Made by a program: the position numbers and the translations under genes
NCBI GenBank assembly: GCA_002402725.1
Contig: DHGL01000037.1
Location: 15,670-42,910 of the forward strand
Reading direction: 5' to 3'
Length of the DNA stretch: 27,241 bases
Source: Anaerolineaceae bacterium UBA4799
GTDB lineage: Bacteria > Chloroflexota > Anaerolineae > Anaerolineales > Anaerolineaceae
Part shown: in pieces, positions 8,665 to 16,917 of the stretch
How positions within the stretch are numbered: the first letter of the stretch is position 1
Layout of the letters: the number at the start of each line of letters is the position of its first letter
The notes under the pieces: generated by a model
What the model saw: the letters and a program-made list of their open reading frames with translations, nothing else
Told to the model about the DNA's origin: nothing
Databases searched by the model: none

Positions 8665-9621
8665 ATGCCAGTCATCACATCATCAGCCCCAGGCAAAATC
8701 ATCCTTTGTGGCGAGCATGCGGTAGTTTACGGCGCTCCCGCCATCGCTCTGCCGGTCTTCCAGGTGAGCACAAAAACCACCATCCTGGCCAGGCCCTTCG
8801 CGCTTGCAGGCAGCATAAGGTTTGTGGCGCCATGCATCGACCTCTATAGTGATCTCGACGCGCTCCTGGAAAACCACCCTTTAAGAGCCACGTCCACCCT
8901 GGTAATGCAGGAAATGGGTTTTTCTAGGCTTCAGGCTTGTGAGATACGCATCCATACCTCCATCCCTATTGCCGCCGGGCTTGGTTCCAGCGCCTCAGTC
9001 ACGGTTTCTCTAGCCAGGGCGTTATCAGCCTTTCACGGTCACCCTTTAAGCGATGAAGCAGTAAACCGAGTCGCCTTTGAGATCGAAAAACTGCATCACG
9101 GCACTCCTTCCGGAATCGATAACACGGTCATTACGTACCGGGTGCCGGTCTATTTTATTAAAAGCCTGCCAATCGAACATCTCACCATTCGCAACCCCTT
9201 CAGCCTGGTGATCGCTGATTCAGGTACAGCCAGCCTGACGGCAAAAACCGTGGCGGGTGTTCGCGAACGCTGGCTCAGCGATAAAGATCGCTACGAAACG
9301 ATATTTGCGAACATCTCAAATCTATCGCGGGAGGTTAAGCGTATACTCGAGGAAGACGACTTGACCCGCAATGCTGCTCTGCTCACCAGGAACCATGAAC
9401 TCCTGAAAGATCTGGGAGTCTCTACCCCGGCGCTGGATGATCTGGTCAACTACGCACTTGAGGCTGGAGCGCTTGGGGCAAAGCTATCTGGAGGCGGAGG
9501 CGGCGGCAATATCATCGCGCTCGTCAACGGTTCGCAGGCGGAAAGCGTTGCCCGGGCTCTGGAGCAGCACGGAGCCGCCCGCACCATCATCACCGCCATT
9601 CCACCGGCGCAAGGAATTTGA
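8665..9621 (+). CDS. mvk: Mevalonate kinase (GHMP kinase family)
   Basis: Cytoplasmic kinase that phosphorylates mevalonate at the 5 position with ATP. It has 318 residues. Three GHMP motifs are visible: APGKIILCGEHAVVYG at 8-23, PIAAGLGSSAS at 101-111 (the ATP loop), and KLSGGGGGGN at 273-282. The conserved stretch HGTPSGIDNTV at 145-155 carries the catalytic Asp152; Lys12 is the usual second residue. HGTPSGID together with GEHAVVYG points to mevalonate kinase over homoserine or galactokinase relatives. The ATG is preceded by AGGTGA, and the stop overlaps the next ATG by one base (TGATG), so it is coupled to isopentenyl phosphate kinase. No mevalonate-phosphate decarboxylase or HMG-CoA enzymes are visible in the window. 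Confidence 0.93.
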   Translation: MPVITSSAPGKIILCGEHAVVYGAPAIALPVFQVSTKTTILARPFALAGSIRFVAPCIDLYSDLDALLENHPLRATSTLVMQEMGFSRLQACEIRIHTSIPIAAGLGSSASVTVSLARALSAFHGHPLSDEAVNRVAFEIEKLHHGTPSGIDNTVITYRVPVYFIKSLPIEHLTIRNPFSLVIADSGTASLTAKTVAGVRERWLSDKDRYETIFANISNLSREVKRILEEDDLTRNAALLTRNHELLKDLGVSTPALDDLVNYALEAGALGAKLSGGGGGGNIIALVNGSQAESVARALEQHGAARTIITAIPPAQGI

Positions 9622-10424
9622 TGCCATCGCGCCTTATTTTCCTCAAGCTCGGTGGTTCCCTCATCACAGACAAGAACATACCCCACCGCGTCAGATTGGA
9701 CGTGCTGGAACGCCTGGCGGTTGAGGTTTCCAGGGCATTAGCCGAACAACCGGATATTCTGCTGCTTTTGGGGCATGGTTCGGGTTCTTTTGGGCATATA
9801 CCCGCGAAAAAGCATCATACCCGTGAAGGTGTTAACACTGTAAAACAATGGCGCGGTTTCGCGGAGGTGTGGCAAGAAGCGCGCGCCCTCAACACTATCG
9901 TGATGGAAGTCTTGAACAAGAGTAAAATTAACGCGCTGGCCTTCCCTCCCTGTGCCCAGGTCGTTACCGATTCCCACAAGATTGTCAGGTGGGATACGAC
10001 CCAAATCGCCACATGCCTTGAAAAAGATATTCTGCCGGTGATTTATGGTGATGTGGTTTTTGATAAATCTTTAGGTGGAACGATTCTCTCCACCGAAGAG
10101 CAGTTTGAATACCTGGCAGCGATATTTAAGCCTGCCAGTATCCTGCTCGCCGGCATCGAAAGTGGTGTGTGGATGGATTTTCCAAAGAGGAATGAACTGC
10201 TTGATTCCATAACACCTCACAACCTCCCGGTAGTGGAACCTATGCTGGAATCTTCTGAAAGCCCGGATGTGACCGGGGGTATGCGCAGCAAGGTTCACAG
10301 CATGATGAACCTTGTGTTCAACCGCCACTGCCAGCAGGTGCTGATCTTCTCTGGGCTTGCTGAAGGGAATGTGTACCAGGCGTTGATTGGGAAAAAAACC
10401 GGCACCAGGTTAGCCCTGGATTAA
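9621..10424 (+). CDS. Isopentenyl phosphate kinase
   Basis: Amino-acid-kinase-fold enzyme of 267 residues that converts isopentenyl phosphate to isopentenyl diphosphate with ATP. The N-terminal lysine/glycine motif FLKLGGSLITDK is at 7-18. The GHGSGSFGH loop at 51-59 ends in the histidine (His59) that marks isopentenyl phosphate kinases within the superfamily. DVTGGMRSKV near the C-terminus is the nucleotide-site motif. This is the last step of the alternative mevalonate pathway known from archaea and from Chloroflexota such as Roseiflexus. I use the ATG at 9621, one base overlapping the mevalonate kinase stop and five bases after AAGGA; the TTG three bases earlier is not needed. A fosfomycin or aspartokinase-like role is less likely given the neighbour. 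Confidence 0.93.
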   Translation: MPSRLIFLKLGGSLITDKNIPHRVRLDVLERLAVEVSRALAEQPDILLLLGHGSGSFGHIPAKKHHTREGVNTVKQWRGFAEVWQEARALNTIVMEVLNKSKINALAFPPCAQVVTDSHKIVRWDTTQIATCLEKDILPVIYGDVVFDKSLGGTILSTEEQFEYLAAIFKPASILLAGIESGVWMDFPKRNELLDSITPHNLPVVEPMLESSESPDVTGGMRSKVHSMMNLVFNRHCQQVLIFSGLAEGNVYQALIGKKTGTRLALD

Positions 10425-10436
10425 AAGGAAGATGAA

Positions 10437-11588
10437 ATGAAATTCGACCGTGCTTATCTGGAAAAGATAGAAGAGGACACGCTGGCGCCGTATGCCGTTC
10501 ACGCCAGCCGTTCAAAAGGCAGAAAATACCCCGAAAAGGAACCGCTGTACCGGACCTGCTTCCAAAGGGATCGGGATCGCGTATTACACACTACCTCATT
10601 CCGCAGGTTGGAATACAAGACCCAGGTGTTTATTAATTACGAGGGCGATTATTATCGCACCCGCCTGACACATACGCTGGAGGTAACCCAAATTGGCCGC
10701 ACCATCGCGCGGGCGATGGGGGCTAACGAAGACCTGGTGGAAACCATCTGCATGGCCCATGACCTCGGTCACCCGCCATTTGGTCACTCTGGAGAAGCCA
10801 TACTGAATCAATTGATGGAAGGATACGGCGGATTCAACCATAACCACCAGTCTTACCGTATTGTGACCGAACTTGAACGTCGCTACGCGCAGTTCCCGGG
10901 TCTCAACCTTTCATGGGAAGTACTCGAGGGCATCGTCAAGCATGAAACCGAATACGACAAAACTGACGCGCTGGATTTTGATTCCCACCTGCGCGGTCAC
11001 CTGGAAGCCCAGATCACCAATGTGGCTGATGAGCTGGCGTATACCTCCCACGATCTGGATGATGGATTGCGCTCCGGTATGTTCACCACGGATATGCTTT
11101 CGGAAATCGACCTGTGGAACATGGTGGTGGAGCACCTGGAGTTAAATTCCTGCCAGCTGGATGACCTGACCCGGCACGGTATCATCCGCGAGTTGATCGG
11201 CCTGGAGGTGGACAGCATGGTCAGTGAATCAAATGAACGTCTGCAACAAAGCGGGGTGAAAACCCTTGCTGATTTGCAGTCGCTTGCTCACAATGTGGTC
11301 GGGTTTAATGACACCATGCGCGCGCACAACCGCGAACTAAAAGATTTCCTCTTTAAGAATATGTACCGAAATTACCGGGTCGTGCGCATGCAGAAAAAAG
11401 CTGAGCGCGTTTTATCAGAATTGTTCCATGCTTACATCACAGAACCCAGCATGCTGCCGTTGCATTTCCAGGATCAACTCGAGGCAAAAGGCAAAGAACT
11501 GACCATTTGTGATTACCTGGCAGGAATGACAGACCGCTTTGCTGTGGATGAATACCAGAAGTTATTCGACCCCTTACTGCTGCCGTAA
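10437..11588 (+). CDS. dGTPase-like HD-domain triphosphohydrolase
   Basis: Metal-dependent HD hydrolase of 383 residues, of the deoxyguanosinetriphosphate triphosphohydrolase-like family, which cleaves dNTPs to nucleoside and triphosphate and so affects dNTP pools. The metal ligands can be read as His79 (RTRLTHTLEV), His108-Asp109 (AHDLGHPPFGHSGE) and Asp198 (TNVADELAYTSHD). The opening R-SFRRLEYKTQVF and the HPPFGHSGE string are family hallmarks. It starts 12 bases after the isopentenyl phosphate kinase stop, with AAAGGAAG upstream, so it is probably co-transcribed. Its length and full motif set suggest a housekeeping enzyme. An anti-phage nucleotide-depletion role has been shown for some relatives, but nothing in the neighbourhood supports that here. 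Confidence 0.93.
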   Translation: MKFDRAYLEKIEEDTLAPYAVHASRSKGRKYPEKEPLYRTCFQRDRDRVLHTTSFRRLEYKTQVFINYEGDYYRTRLTHTLEVTQIGRTIARAMGANEDLVETICMAHDLGHPPFGHSGEAILNQLMEGYGGFNHNHQSYRIVTELERRYAQFPGLNLSWEVLEGIVKHETEYDKTDALDFDSHLRGHLEAQITNVADELAYTSHDLDDGLRSGMFTTDMLSEIDLWNMVVEHLELNSCQLDDLTRHGIIRELIGLEVDSMVSESNERLQQSGVKTLADLQSLAHNVVGFNDTMRAHNRELKDFLFKNMYRNYRVVRMQKKAERVLSELFHAYITEPSMLPLHFQDQLEAKGKELTICDYLAGMTDRFAVDEYQKLFDPLLLP

Positions 11589-11590
11589 GT

Positions 11591-11596
11591 TATAAT
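11591..11596 (+). promoter_or_regulatory. Consensus -10 box for greA
   Basis: A perfect TATAAT lies just after the dGTPase stop codon. Its expected start site is near 11603-11604, at the first of two possible greA ATGs and 12 bases before the second. I see no convincing -35, so other elements may support it. Confidence 0.5.
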
Positions 11597-11615
11597 CTAA
11601 ATCATGGGAGTCAAA

Positions 11616-12083
11616 ATGAAAAAACCTTCATATCTTACCCGGGAAGGTGCAGAAAAGTTGCGCGCCGAACTGAAACATCTCGAAGGACCAACCAGGCAGG
11701 ATCTGGCAAAAAGGCTGCGTTCTGCCATTCAAATGGGTGACCTTTCAGAAAACGCTGATTATGCAGCCGCAAAAGAAGAACAGGCATTTATTGAAGGCCG
11801 CATCCAGGAATTGACCCAGGTGCTGCGCGATGTAGTGATCATCGAAGAAAACCACGTTCATAACGGTACCATTCAAATTGGCTCGACCGTAACCATCCAG
11901 GAGGATCGGGAAGAGGAAGAAACCTTCCATATCGTCGGTCCCCAGGAAGCAGATCCGCGGCACGGGAAGATTTCGCATGATTCACCAATCGGTCAGGCGC
12001 TTTTGGGTCACCAGGAAGGTGATAAGGTAACAGTGAACACGCCTGGTGGAGAAATCCTTTTTCGCATTCTGAAAGTTAAATAA
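11616..12083 (+). CDS. greA: Transcript cleavage factor GreA
   Basis: Binds the RNA polymerase secondary channel and stimulates cleavage of backtracked RNA. The N-terminal antiparallel coiled coil carries the acidic tip GDLSENADYAAAKEEQ, whose Asp and Glu correspond to the catalytic pair of E. coli GreA. The C-terminal FKBP-like domain ends with SPIGQALLGHQEGDKV and TPGGEILFRILKVK. With the start at 11616 it has 155 residues, close to the usual 158. That ATG has GGGAG five bases upstream. An in-frame ATG at 11604 would add four residues and would be leaderless if the TATAAT at 11591 is used. It is followed directly by a bidirectional hairpin terminator. Confidence 0.97.
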   Translation: MKKPSYLTREGAEKLRAELKHLEGPTRQDLAKRLRSAIQMGDLSENADYAAAKEEQAFIEGRIQELTQVLRDVVIIEENHVHNGTIQIGSTVTIQEDREEEETFHIVGPQEADPRHGKISHDSPIGQALLGHQEGDKVTVNTPGGEILFRILKVK

Positions 12084-12086
12084 AAC

Positions 12087-12113
12087 AATCCGGGAGTAAC
12101 CCGGATTATTCTT
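12087..12113. terminator. Bidirectional terminator between greA and the convergent gene
   Basis: AATCCGGG (12087-12094), loop AGTAA, CCCGGATT (12100-12107) forms a perfect eight-base stem. On the plus strand it is followed by a modest T run (ATTCTT). On the minus strand it is followed by GTTTTATTT, so it also serves the convergent gene that ends at 12137. Confidence 0.8.
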
Positions 12114-12136
12114 AGATCTTATGTGATCCTATGTGT

Positions 12137-13444
12137 TTACTTCTGCCAGACCGAGAGTTCCAGCGTCATGCGTTGGAAGAAACTGCCTGAGGGCAACGCA
12201 CCCTGTCCATATACCATTTCAATGACCCGGGCTTCGAGTTGCAGCGTGGCAGTTTCCAACAACAGTTGCTGACCGGATTCGATCTGCACCAACTCACCCT
12301 TCGAGGCCAGGCGCTGCTTGATACCCGAGTCGTTCATCGCGTGCGCGCTCAAGAGCACCTTGGTAACGGTCTGGATGTCATTTTTGTCGAAAAGCCACAC
12401 TTCAAACGCGGTAACCTTTTTTGGATCACCTACGCCTATGGTATCGAGGATGCCCACACCGCATTCACCAAGGAATGAACCATTAGGCGAATCAATGCTG
12501 AAACTATCGTCATACAAGTCATCACCAATGACATAAGTGGTCATGAAGTGAGCGACGAGGTCAGAATTTCGTAAAACCGCTGCGCTAACTCCTGCAGCCT
12601 TCACTTGTGGGGTTTTGGCTTTCTCCTGAACCACATCCGGTATTTCAGGAATTTCCATCTCTGCTGATGCTTCTATTCCTTCGGGTTCGTGGAAGTAATC
12701 CATCGGCGATGTATCAGTGCTCTCCTCTTCAAAGACCGGCGTCGGCGGCGGGGTTACCACGGTCGGGTATTCCGGGGCTTCGTCGTAGGGTTCTTCTTCA
12801 TATGTCCCTTCCTCATCCATTGAGGGTGGAACCTCATCCCGCGAGCGGCGGTTGCGGATGAAAAAGATATAAATCAAAGCACCACCGATAATGAGGAAGA
12901 GCGCGCAAAGTAGCGATAACAACAATACACTTCCGCCATTTTTCTCATCTGGTGTGTTGTCTCCTGGCAACGGAATGGCGGTTGACTCAACAACCTCCGC
13001 AGGAGCCGCGGGTTCTGTTTCCTTGACCTCCCCCTTGTCCGCTTCCTTGACAGCCTCTTCGGTCTCCAGTACTACAGGTTCTTCCGCAAGCAAAGCAGAT
13101 TTTAGACCCTTGATCAATTTATCGGTCGGAGCGTAATTGCACCCGCCCGCTGCCAGATTATCAAACAGGAACGGGGTTGTCTTTAGATCAACGCCAAGCG
13201 AGTCAATACGTGACGCAGCAAGCCTGGCATCATTATTCACACTATAAGAATCAACTACCATGCACAGATATTGATCCTTCAGGTCCTGGCGAAGGAAACT
13301 GGCATCCGCATCCTTCCACTTGACCGGCCACAACCACCAACCCAATATGGGTAAACCGATGATCAGGCCAATCACAAAGCCCGCGATGGCTGTGTAGAGT
13401 GGTTTTTCGATTAACTTGTTGAAGAGTTCTCGTAACTTTTCCAT
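12137..13444 (-). CDS. Unrecognised two-TM protein with acidic cytoplasmic linker
   Basis: Protein of 435 residues that I do not assign to a family. It has a short basic amphipathic start, a first membrane helix (about 17-39), a roughly 130-residue region with DLKDQYLCMVVDSYSV and two further cysteines, a Glu/Pro-rich stalk (121-170), a second helix (172-196) followed by RNRRSR, a very acidic Glu/Pro/Tyr linker (202-280) and a C-terminal domain (about 290-435). By the positive-inside rule both ends should be cytoplasmic and the middle extracytoplasmic. The C-terminal domain contains AFEVWLFDKNDIQTVTKVLL and looks alpha/beta, with no catalytic motif I can name. AGGAG lies six bases before the ATG. 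It is the last gene of the ffh-topA block, 63 bases after topA, and shares the bidirectional terminator. Confidence 0.85.
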   Translation of the reverse strand: MEKLRELFNKLIEKPLYTAIAGFVIGLIIGLPILGWWLWPVKWKDADASFLRQDLKDQYLCMVVDSYSVNNDARLAASRIDSLGVDLKTTPFLFDNLAAGGCNYAPTDKLIKGLKSALLAEEPVVLETEEAVKEADKGEVKETEPAAPAEVVESTAIPLPGDNTPDEKNGGSVLLLSLLCALFLIIGGALIYIFFIRNRRSRDEVPPSMDEEGTYEEEPYDEAPEYPTVVTPPPTPVFEEESTDTSPMDYFHEPEGIEASAEMEIPEIPDVVQEKAKTPQVKAAGVSAAVLRNSDLVAHFMTTYVIGDDLYDDSFSIDSPNGSFLGECGVGILDTIGVGDPKKVTAFEVWLFDKNDIQTVTKVLLSAHAMNDSGIKQRLASKGELVQIESGQQLLLETATLQLEARVIEMVYGQGALPSGSFFQRMTLELSVWQK

Positions 13445-13507
13445 AGTTAACTCCTGGAGATATTAATTGATCCAGTTATCTCGTTACCTATGTTGCAATT
13501 ATTATGC

Positions 13508-15811
13508 CTAATCTGGGATTGGCACGCCGAGATCCTCGATCAGGAATGTTTCCTCACAGACTGTGCATTGGGCTTCGCGTTTGTTCGCCACCACCAGCAA
13601 CCCAGCGCATTTCGGGCAGGGTACAGGCAATGGCCGTTTCCAGCTGGTGAAATCGCAGTTGGGATAATTGGCGCAGGCAAAAAAGATGCGGCCTTTGCGA
13701 GTCTTGCGCAGCACCACCTCACCGCCGTCTTTAGGGCAGGTCACTCCTATTTTTTCCAGCAGGGCTTCAGTATGCCGGCAGGCAGGGAAGTTGGAACAAC
13801 TAATGAACTTGCCGTAACGTCCCCAACGGATAACCAGGTCGTGCCCGCAATCAGGGCAGGCGCGACCAATTCTTTCAGGCTCGGTCTTGGTTACAGGCAT
13901 TTCAGCCTGAGCCTTCTTGACCTGCGGCTCAAACGAAGCATAAAAGGTCGAGATCACTTTATGCCAGTCTTCCTTGCCCGCGGCAACCTGGTCCAGCCGG
14001 GATTCCATGCCGGCGGTGAAGTTCAGGTCGACAATATCCGGGAAGTGCTCAACCACAAGATCATTAACGAGGATTCCTGTTTCGGTGGGAGAGAGTCGCT
14101 TTGCCTCGCGCAGCACGTAACCGCGCTGCTGAATGGTGGAGAGGATGGGGGCGTAGGTGGATGGGCGACCAATGCCGTACTCTTCCAGCACCTGTACCAG
14201 CGTGGCTTCAGTATACCGGGGCGGCGGTTGGGTAAAATGCTGCTCAGGCAAAAGCCGTTCCAGGCGCTGATTCTGGCCTTCTTCCAGCCCGGCCGGGATG
14301 CGCACATTTTCTGTTTCTTCGGATTTCTGGTCTTCATCGACTGCTTCTTCATACACAATCAAAAAACCAGGAAACTTGATGGTGGAACCGGATGCCCGGA
14401 AGAGGTAAGTATGTTCTTTACCGGCAGCGGTCACCTCCACAGAAATCGTATCATATACCGCCGATTCCATTTGCGAAGCCACGAAACGCTGCCAGATTAA
14501 CTGGTAGAGCTTGAATTGTTCCGGAGAAAGATATTCCTTGATCTTTTCAGGCTGCCGCGCCACCGAGGTAGGTCTGATTGCTTCGTGCGCTTCCTGCGCT
14601 GAAACAGCCCTGGTTTTATACTGCGGCGGTTTTTCAGGCAGGAAGTCCCCTCCATAGGTCTGCTTGATGAAAGTGCGTGCCTCCTCCTGAGCCACTTCCG
14701 CCACATTGGTGGAATCCGTGCGCATGTAGGTAATAAGACCGGTAGCTCCGCCCTCACCCACTTCAAGACCTTCGTAAAGTTGCTGCGCGATCATCATTGT
14801 CCGCCTGGCAGTGTATCCCAACCTTCTGGAGGCTTCCTGTTGCAGGGTGCTGGTGATAAAAGGCGCCGATGGTTTACGGCGGCGTTCACTCTTTTTGATA
14901 CGGGTAATTTTGAACGGGGAAGTTTCGATATCCACCAGGTAGCCATCCACGACCTCCTTGTTGCCAAGGTCAGGGTCAACCTCATCGATCTTGGCCAGTT
15001 TGGTCATATAGCTGGTTTTCTTCCCCTCGGGTGTGAGTTCTGCCCGGATCGACCAGTATTCCACCGGGATGAACGCTTCAATCTCTCGTTCGCGCTCTAC
15101 TATCAATCGCAGTGCGACTGATTGGACCCTGCCGGCTGAAAGGCGGCTGCGCACTTTTTCCCACAACACCGGGCTGATGGAATAACCCACCAGGCGGTCG
15201 AGTACGCGGCGCGCCTGCTGGGCATCTACCAGGTCCATATTGATATCACGCGGATGTGAAAACGCCTCGTTTATGGCATGGTCGGTAATTTCATGAAATA
15301 CCACCCGTTTGGATAATTTTGGCTCGATTTGCGCGGCTTCAAGCAGGTGCCAGGCAATGGCTTCTCCCTCACGGTCAGGGTCTGTTGCCAGGTAGATTTC
15401 AGCCGCTTCTTTTGCCAGCGCCTTTAATTCTTTAACAACAGGGCGTTTTTCATTAGGAACGCGGTATTTTGGAGTAAAGTTGTTCTCTACATCCACGGAG
15501 AGTTCAGAGCGCAGCAGGTCGCGTACATGCCCGACGGAGGCACGCACCGTGTAGCCCTTGCCTAAGAAACGCCCGACTGTCTTGGCTTTCGCCGGGGATT
15601 CCACAATCACCAGTTTTCCGCTGCGCGGCCTGGAATGCAATCGCTGCGGCCGCTCAAGACCCGCGTGCGCCGGGGTATCCCCAATACGGTACATGGTTGT
15701 GCCGCATACAGGGCATTTTCCGCGGGTCACAGGCGTCCCGAGGGCGTTGAATTCCGCATTAGGGGATTCGATCTCTCTCTTTTGTTTACATTTGACACAA
15801 TAGGCTTCCAC
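13508..15811 (-). CDS. topA: DNA topoisomerase I (type IA) with N-terminal zinc-ribbon-like extension
   Basis: Relaxes negative supercoils by single-strand passage. An extra N-terminal segment with two Cys-x2-Cys pairs (CVKC and CPVC within the first 40 residues, DUF5679-like) precedes the Toprim domain (KLVIVESPAKAKTVG, then DPDREGEAIAWH). The catalytic tyrosine is in LITYMRTDSTN, near residue 362. Three zinc-finger-like repeats close the protein: a full one (CPDC...C-x5-C), a second whose first pair reads CPKD, so one Cys is replaced by Asp, and a third with CPKC and CTVC. I prefer the GTG at 15811, eight bases after AGGAG, which gives the typical opening MEAYCVKC. The GTG at 15820 would overlap the Shine-Dalgarno itself. 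It follows the guanylyltransferase gene almost without a gap. Confidence 0.97.
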   Translation of the reverse strand: MEAYCVKCKQKREIESPNAEFNALGTPVTRGKCPVCGTTMYRIGDTPAHAGLERPQRLHSRPRSGKLVIVESPAKAKTVGRFLGKGYTVRASVGHVRDLLRSELSVDVENNFTPKYRVPNEKRPVVKELKALAKEAAEIYLATDPDREGEAIAWHLLEAAQIEPKLSKRVVFHEITDHAINEAFSHPRDINMDLVDAQQARRVLDRLVGYSISPVLWEKVRSRLSAGRVQSVALRLIVEREREIEAFIPVEYWSIRAELTPEGKKTSYMTKLAKIDEVDPDLGNKEVVDGYLVDIETSPFKITRIKKSERRRKPSAPFITSTLQQEASRRLGYTARRTMMIAQQLYEGLEVGEGGATGLITYMRTDSTNVAEVAQEEARTFIKQTYGGDFLPEKPPQYKTRAVSAQEAHEAIRPTSVARQPEKIKEYLSPEQFKLYQLIWQRFVASQMESAVYDTISVEVTAAGKEHTYLFRASGSTIKFPGFLIVYEEAVDEDQKSEETENVRIPAGLEEGQNQRLERLLPEQHFTQPPPRYTEATLVQVLEEYGIGRPSTYAPILSTIQQRGYVLREAKRLSPTETGILVNDLVVEHFPDIVDLNFTAGMESRLDQVAAGKEDWHKVISTFYASFEPQVKKAQAEMPVTKTEPERIGRACPDCGHDLVIRWGRYGKFISCSNFPACRHTEALLEKIGVTCPKDGGEVVLRKTRKGRIFFACANYPNCDFTSWKRPLPVPCPKCAGLLVVANKREAQCTVCEETFLIEDLGVPIPD

Positions 15812-15822
15812 GGTTGGCACTC

Positions 15823-16917
15823 CTATAAGTAAAGAGTATATTCATGGTCTTTCAGGTAGTTTACCAGTTCCTTCACGCGCTGACTTTCGCCGCGCGGGCA
15901 GACCATGATTACATCAGGCGTCTGGATTATAATAAGGTTCTTTATCCCCACGGTTACTACCAGCTTATCCACATCCGATGACACGATCAGTGAGTCGCCC
16001 GTGTCAATACCCTCATGTTTTGCCCGCAAAATGATATTACCGTTTTCGTCAGGTTTGAATACCTCAAAAAAGGAATCCCAGGAACCCACATCGATCCAGT
16101 CCAGGGTCGTAAGGGGAAGAACGGCTGCCAGAGAGGTTTTTTCCATTATGCCGTAATCGAATGTTTCAGGCTGAATCTTCATCCATGCGTCTACAAAATC
16201 CGCTGCCAGATGATTATCATCCATCAACGGTTCCAGGGAATGTATGGTCGAGTATAGCTCCGGCATGTAACGCTCGAATTCCCCCAACACCAGTCGCGCC
16301 TGGCAGATGAACATCCCAGAATTCCAGGAATAGCGTTCCTGTTTAATCAACTCGTTGGCCTTGGATTGATGTGGCTTTTCAATGAAATTCAATACCTTAA
16401 AACCACGCTTGCCCGAAAACAATCCGAGTTCCGCACCGCGCTCAATATAACCGTAACCCGTGGCAGCAGAGGTGGGTTTAATCCCCAGGGTGACGATATA
16501 TCCTTGCTCCGCCAGTTCTCCCGCGGCCTGCAGACAGGTCCGAAATTCTCTTTCATCTGGAATCAAGTGGTCTGCAGTCAACACAGCCAGCACCGCTTGA
16601 GGATCTTTGCGGAGAATTGTCGCGGCTGCCAGCGCAACCACGGCAGCGGTTCCACGCGGTTGCGGCTCAATGAGAAAATTTGACGGGATAAGCGCAGGAA
16701 CCTGGGTGTGCAGCTGCTCTATCAGGTCGGCTGAGGTAACCACATAAATTTGATTTACCGGCAGGTAACCGTCTAGCCGCGCTATCGCCAGATGGAAGAG
16801 AGACTTATCGTCAAATAATCGCAGCGTTTGTTTGGGTGCGTCATGCCGGGATAACGGCCAAAGCCTGGTTCCCCCACCGCCCGCCATGACTACAGCGTAG
16901 TAATGGTCTGTCTTCAT
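15823..16917 (-). CDS. manC: Mannose-1-phosphate guanylyltransferase
   Basis: Nucleotidyltransferase of 364 residues that makes GDP-mannose from mannose-1-phosphate and GTP. The signature VVMAGGGGTRLWPLSR followed by PKQ is at residues 9-29. EPQPRGTAAVVALAA and LTADHLIPD form the sugar- and metal-binding parts of the active site, and FIEKP with the WNSGMF motif is present. It lacks the C-terminal cupin phosphomannose isomerase domain of the bifunctional enzymes, so it is the short form. The ATG overlaps the dprA stop (ATGA), with AGGTGA just upstream, so it is coupled to dprA. GDP-mannose would feed glycan or polyprenyl-phosphate-mannose synthesis, which fits the glycosyltransferases elsewhere in the window. 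Confidence 0.93.
   Translation of the reverse strand: MKTDHYYAVVMAGGGGTRLWPLSRHDAPKQTLRLFDDKSLFHLAIARLDGYLPVNQIYVVTSADLIEQLHTQVPALIPSNFLIEPQPRGTAAVVALAAATILRKDPQAVLAVLTADHLIPDEREFRTCLQAAGELAEQGYIVTLGIKPTSAATGYGYIERGAELGLFSGKRGFKVLNFIEKPHQSKANELIKQERYSWNSGMFICQARLVLGEFERYMPELYSTIHSLEPLMDDNHLAADFVDAWMKIQPETFDYGIMEKTSLAAVLPLTTLDWIDVGSWDSFFEVFKPDENGNIILRAKHEGIDTGDSLIVSSDVDKLVVTVGIKNLIIIQTPDVIMVCPRGESQRVKELVNYLKDHEYTLYL

Noticed and set aside
10437..11588. HD dGTPase-like gene as an anti-phage defence gene
   Set aside because: Full motif set and a housekeeping neighbourhood; no defence genes, integrase or mobile-element marks nearby.
13490..14500. 336-residue open frame on the plus strand opposite topA
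   Set aside because: It lies fully antisense to the conserved C-terminal part of topA, has no family motifs and no ribosome site; it is a by-product of topA codon use.
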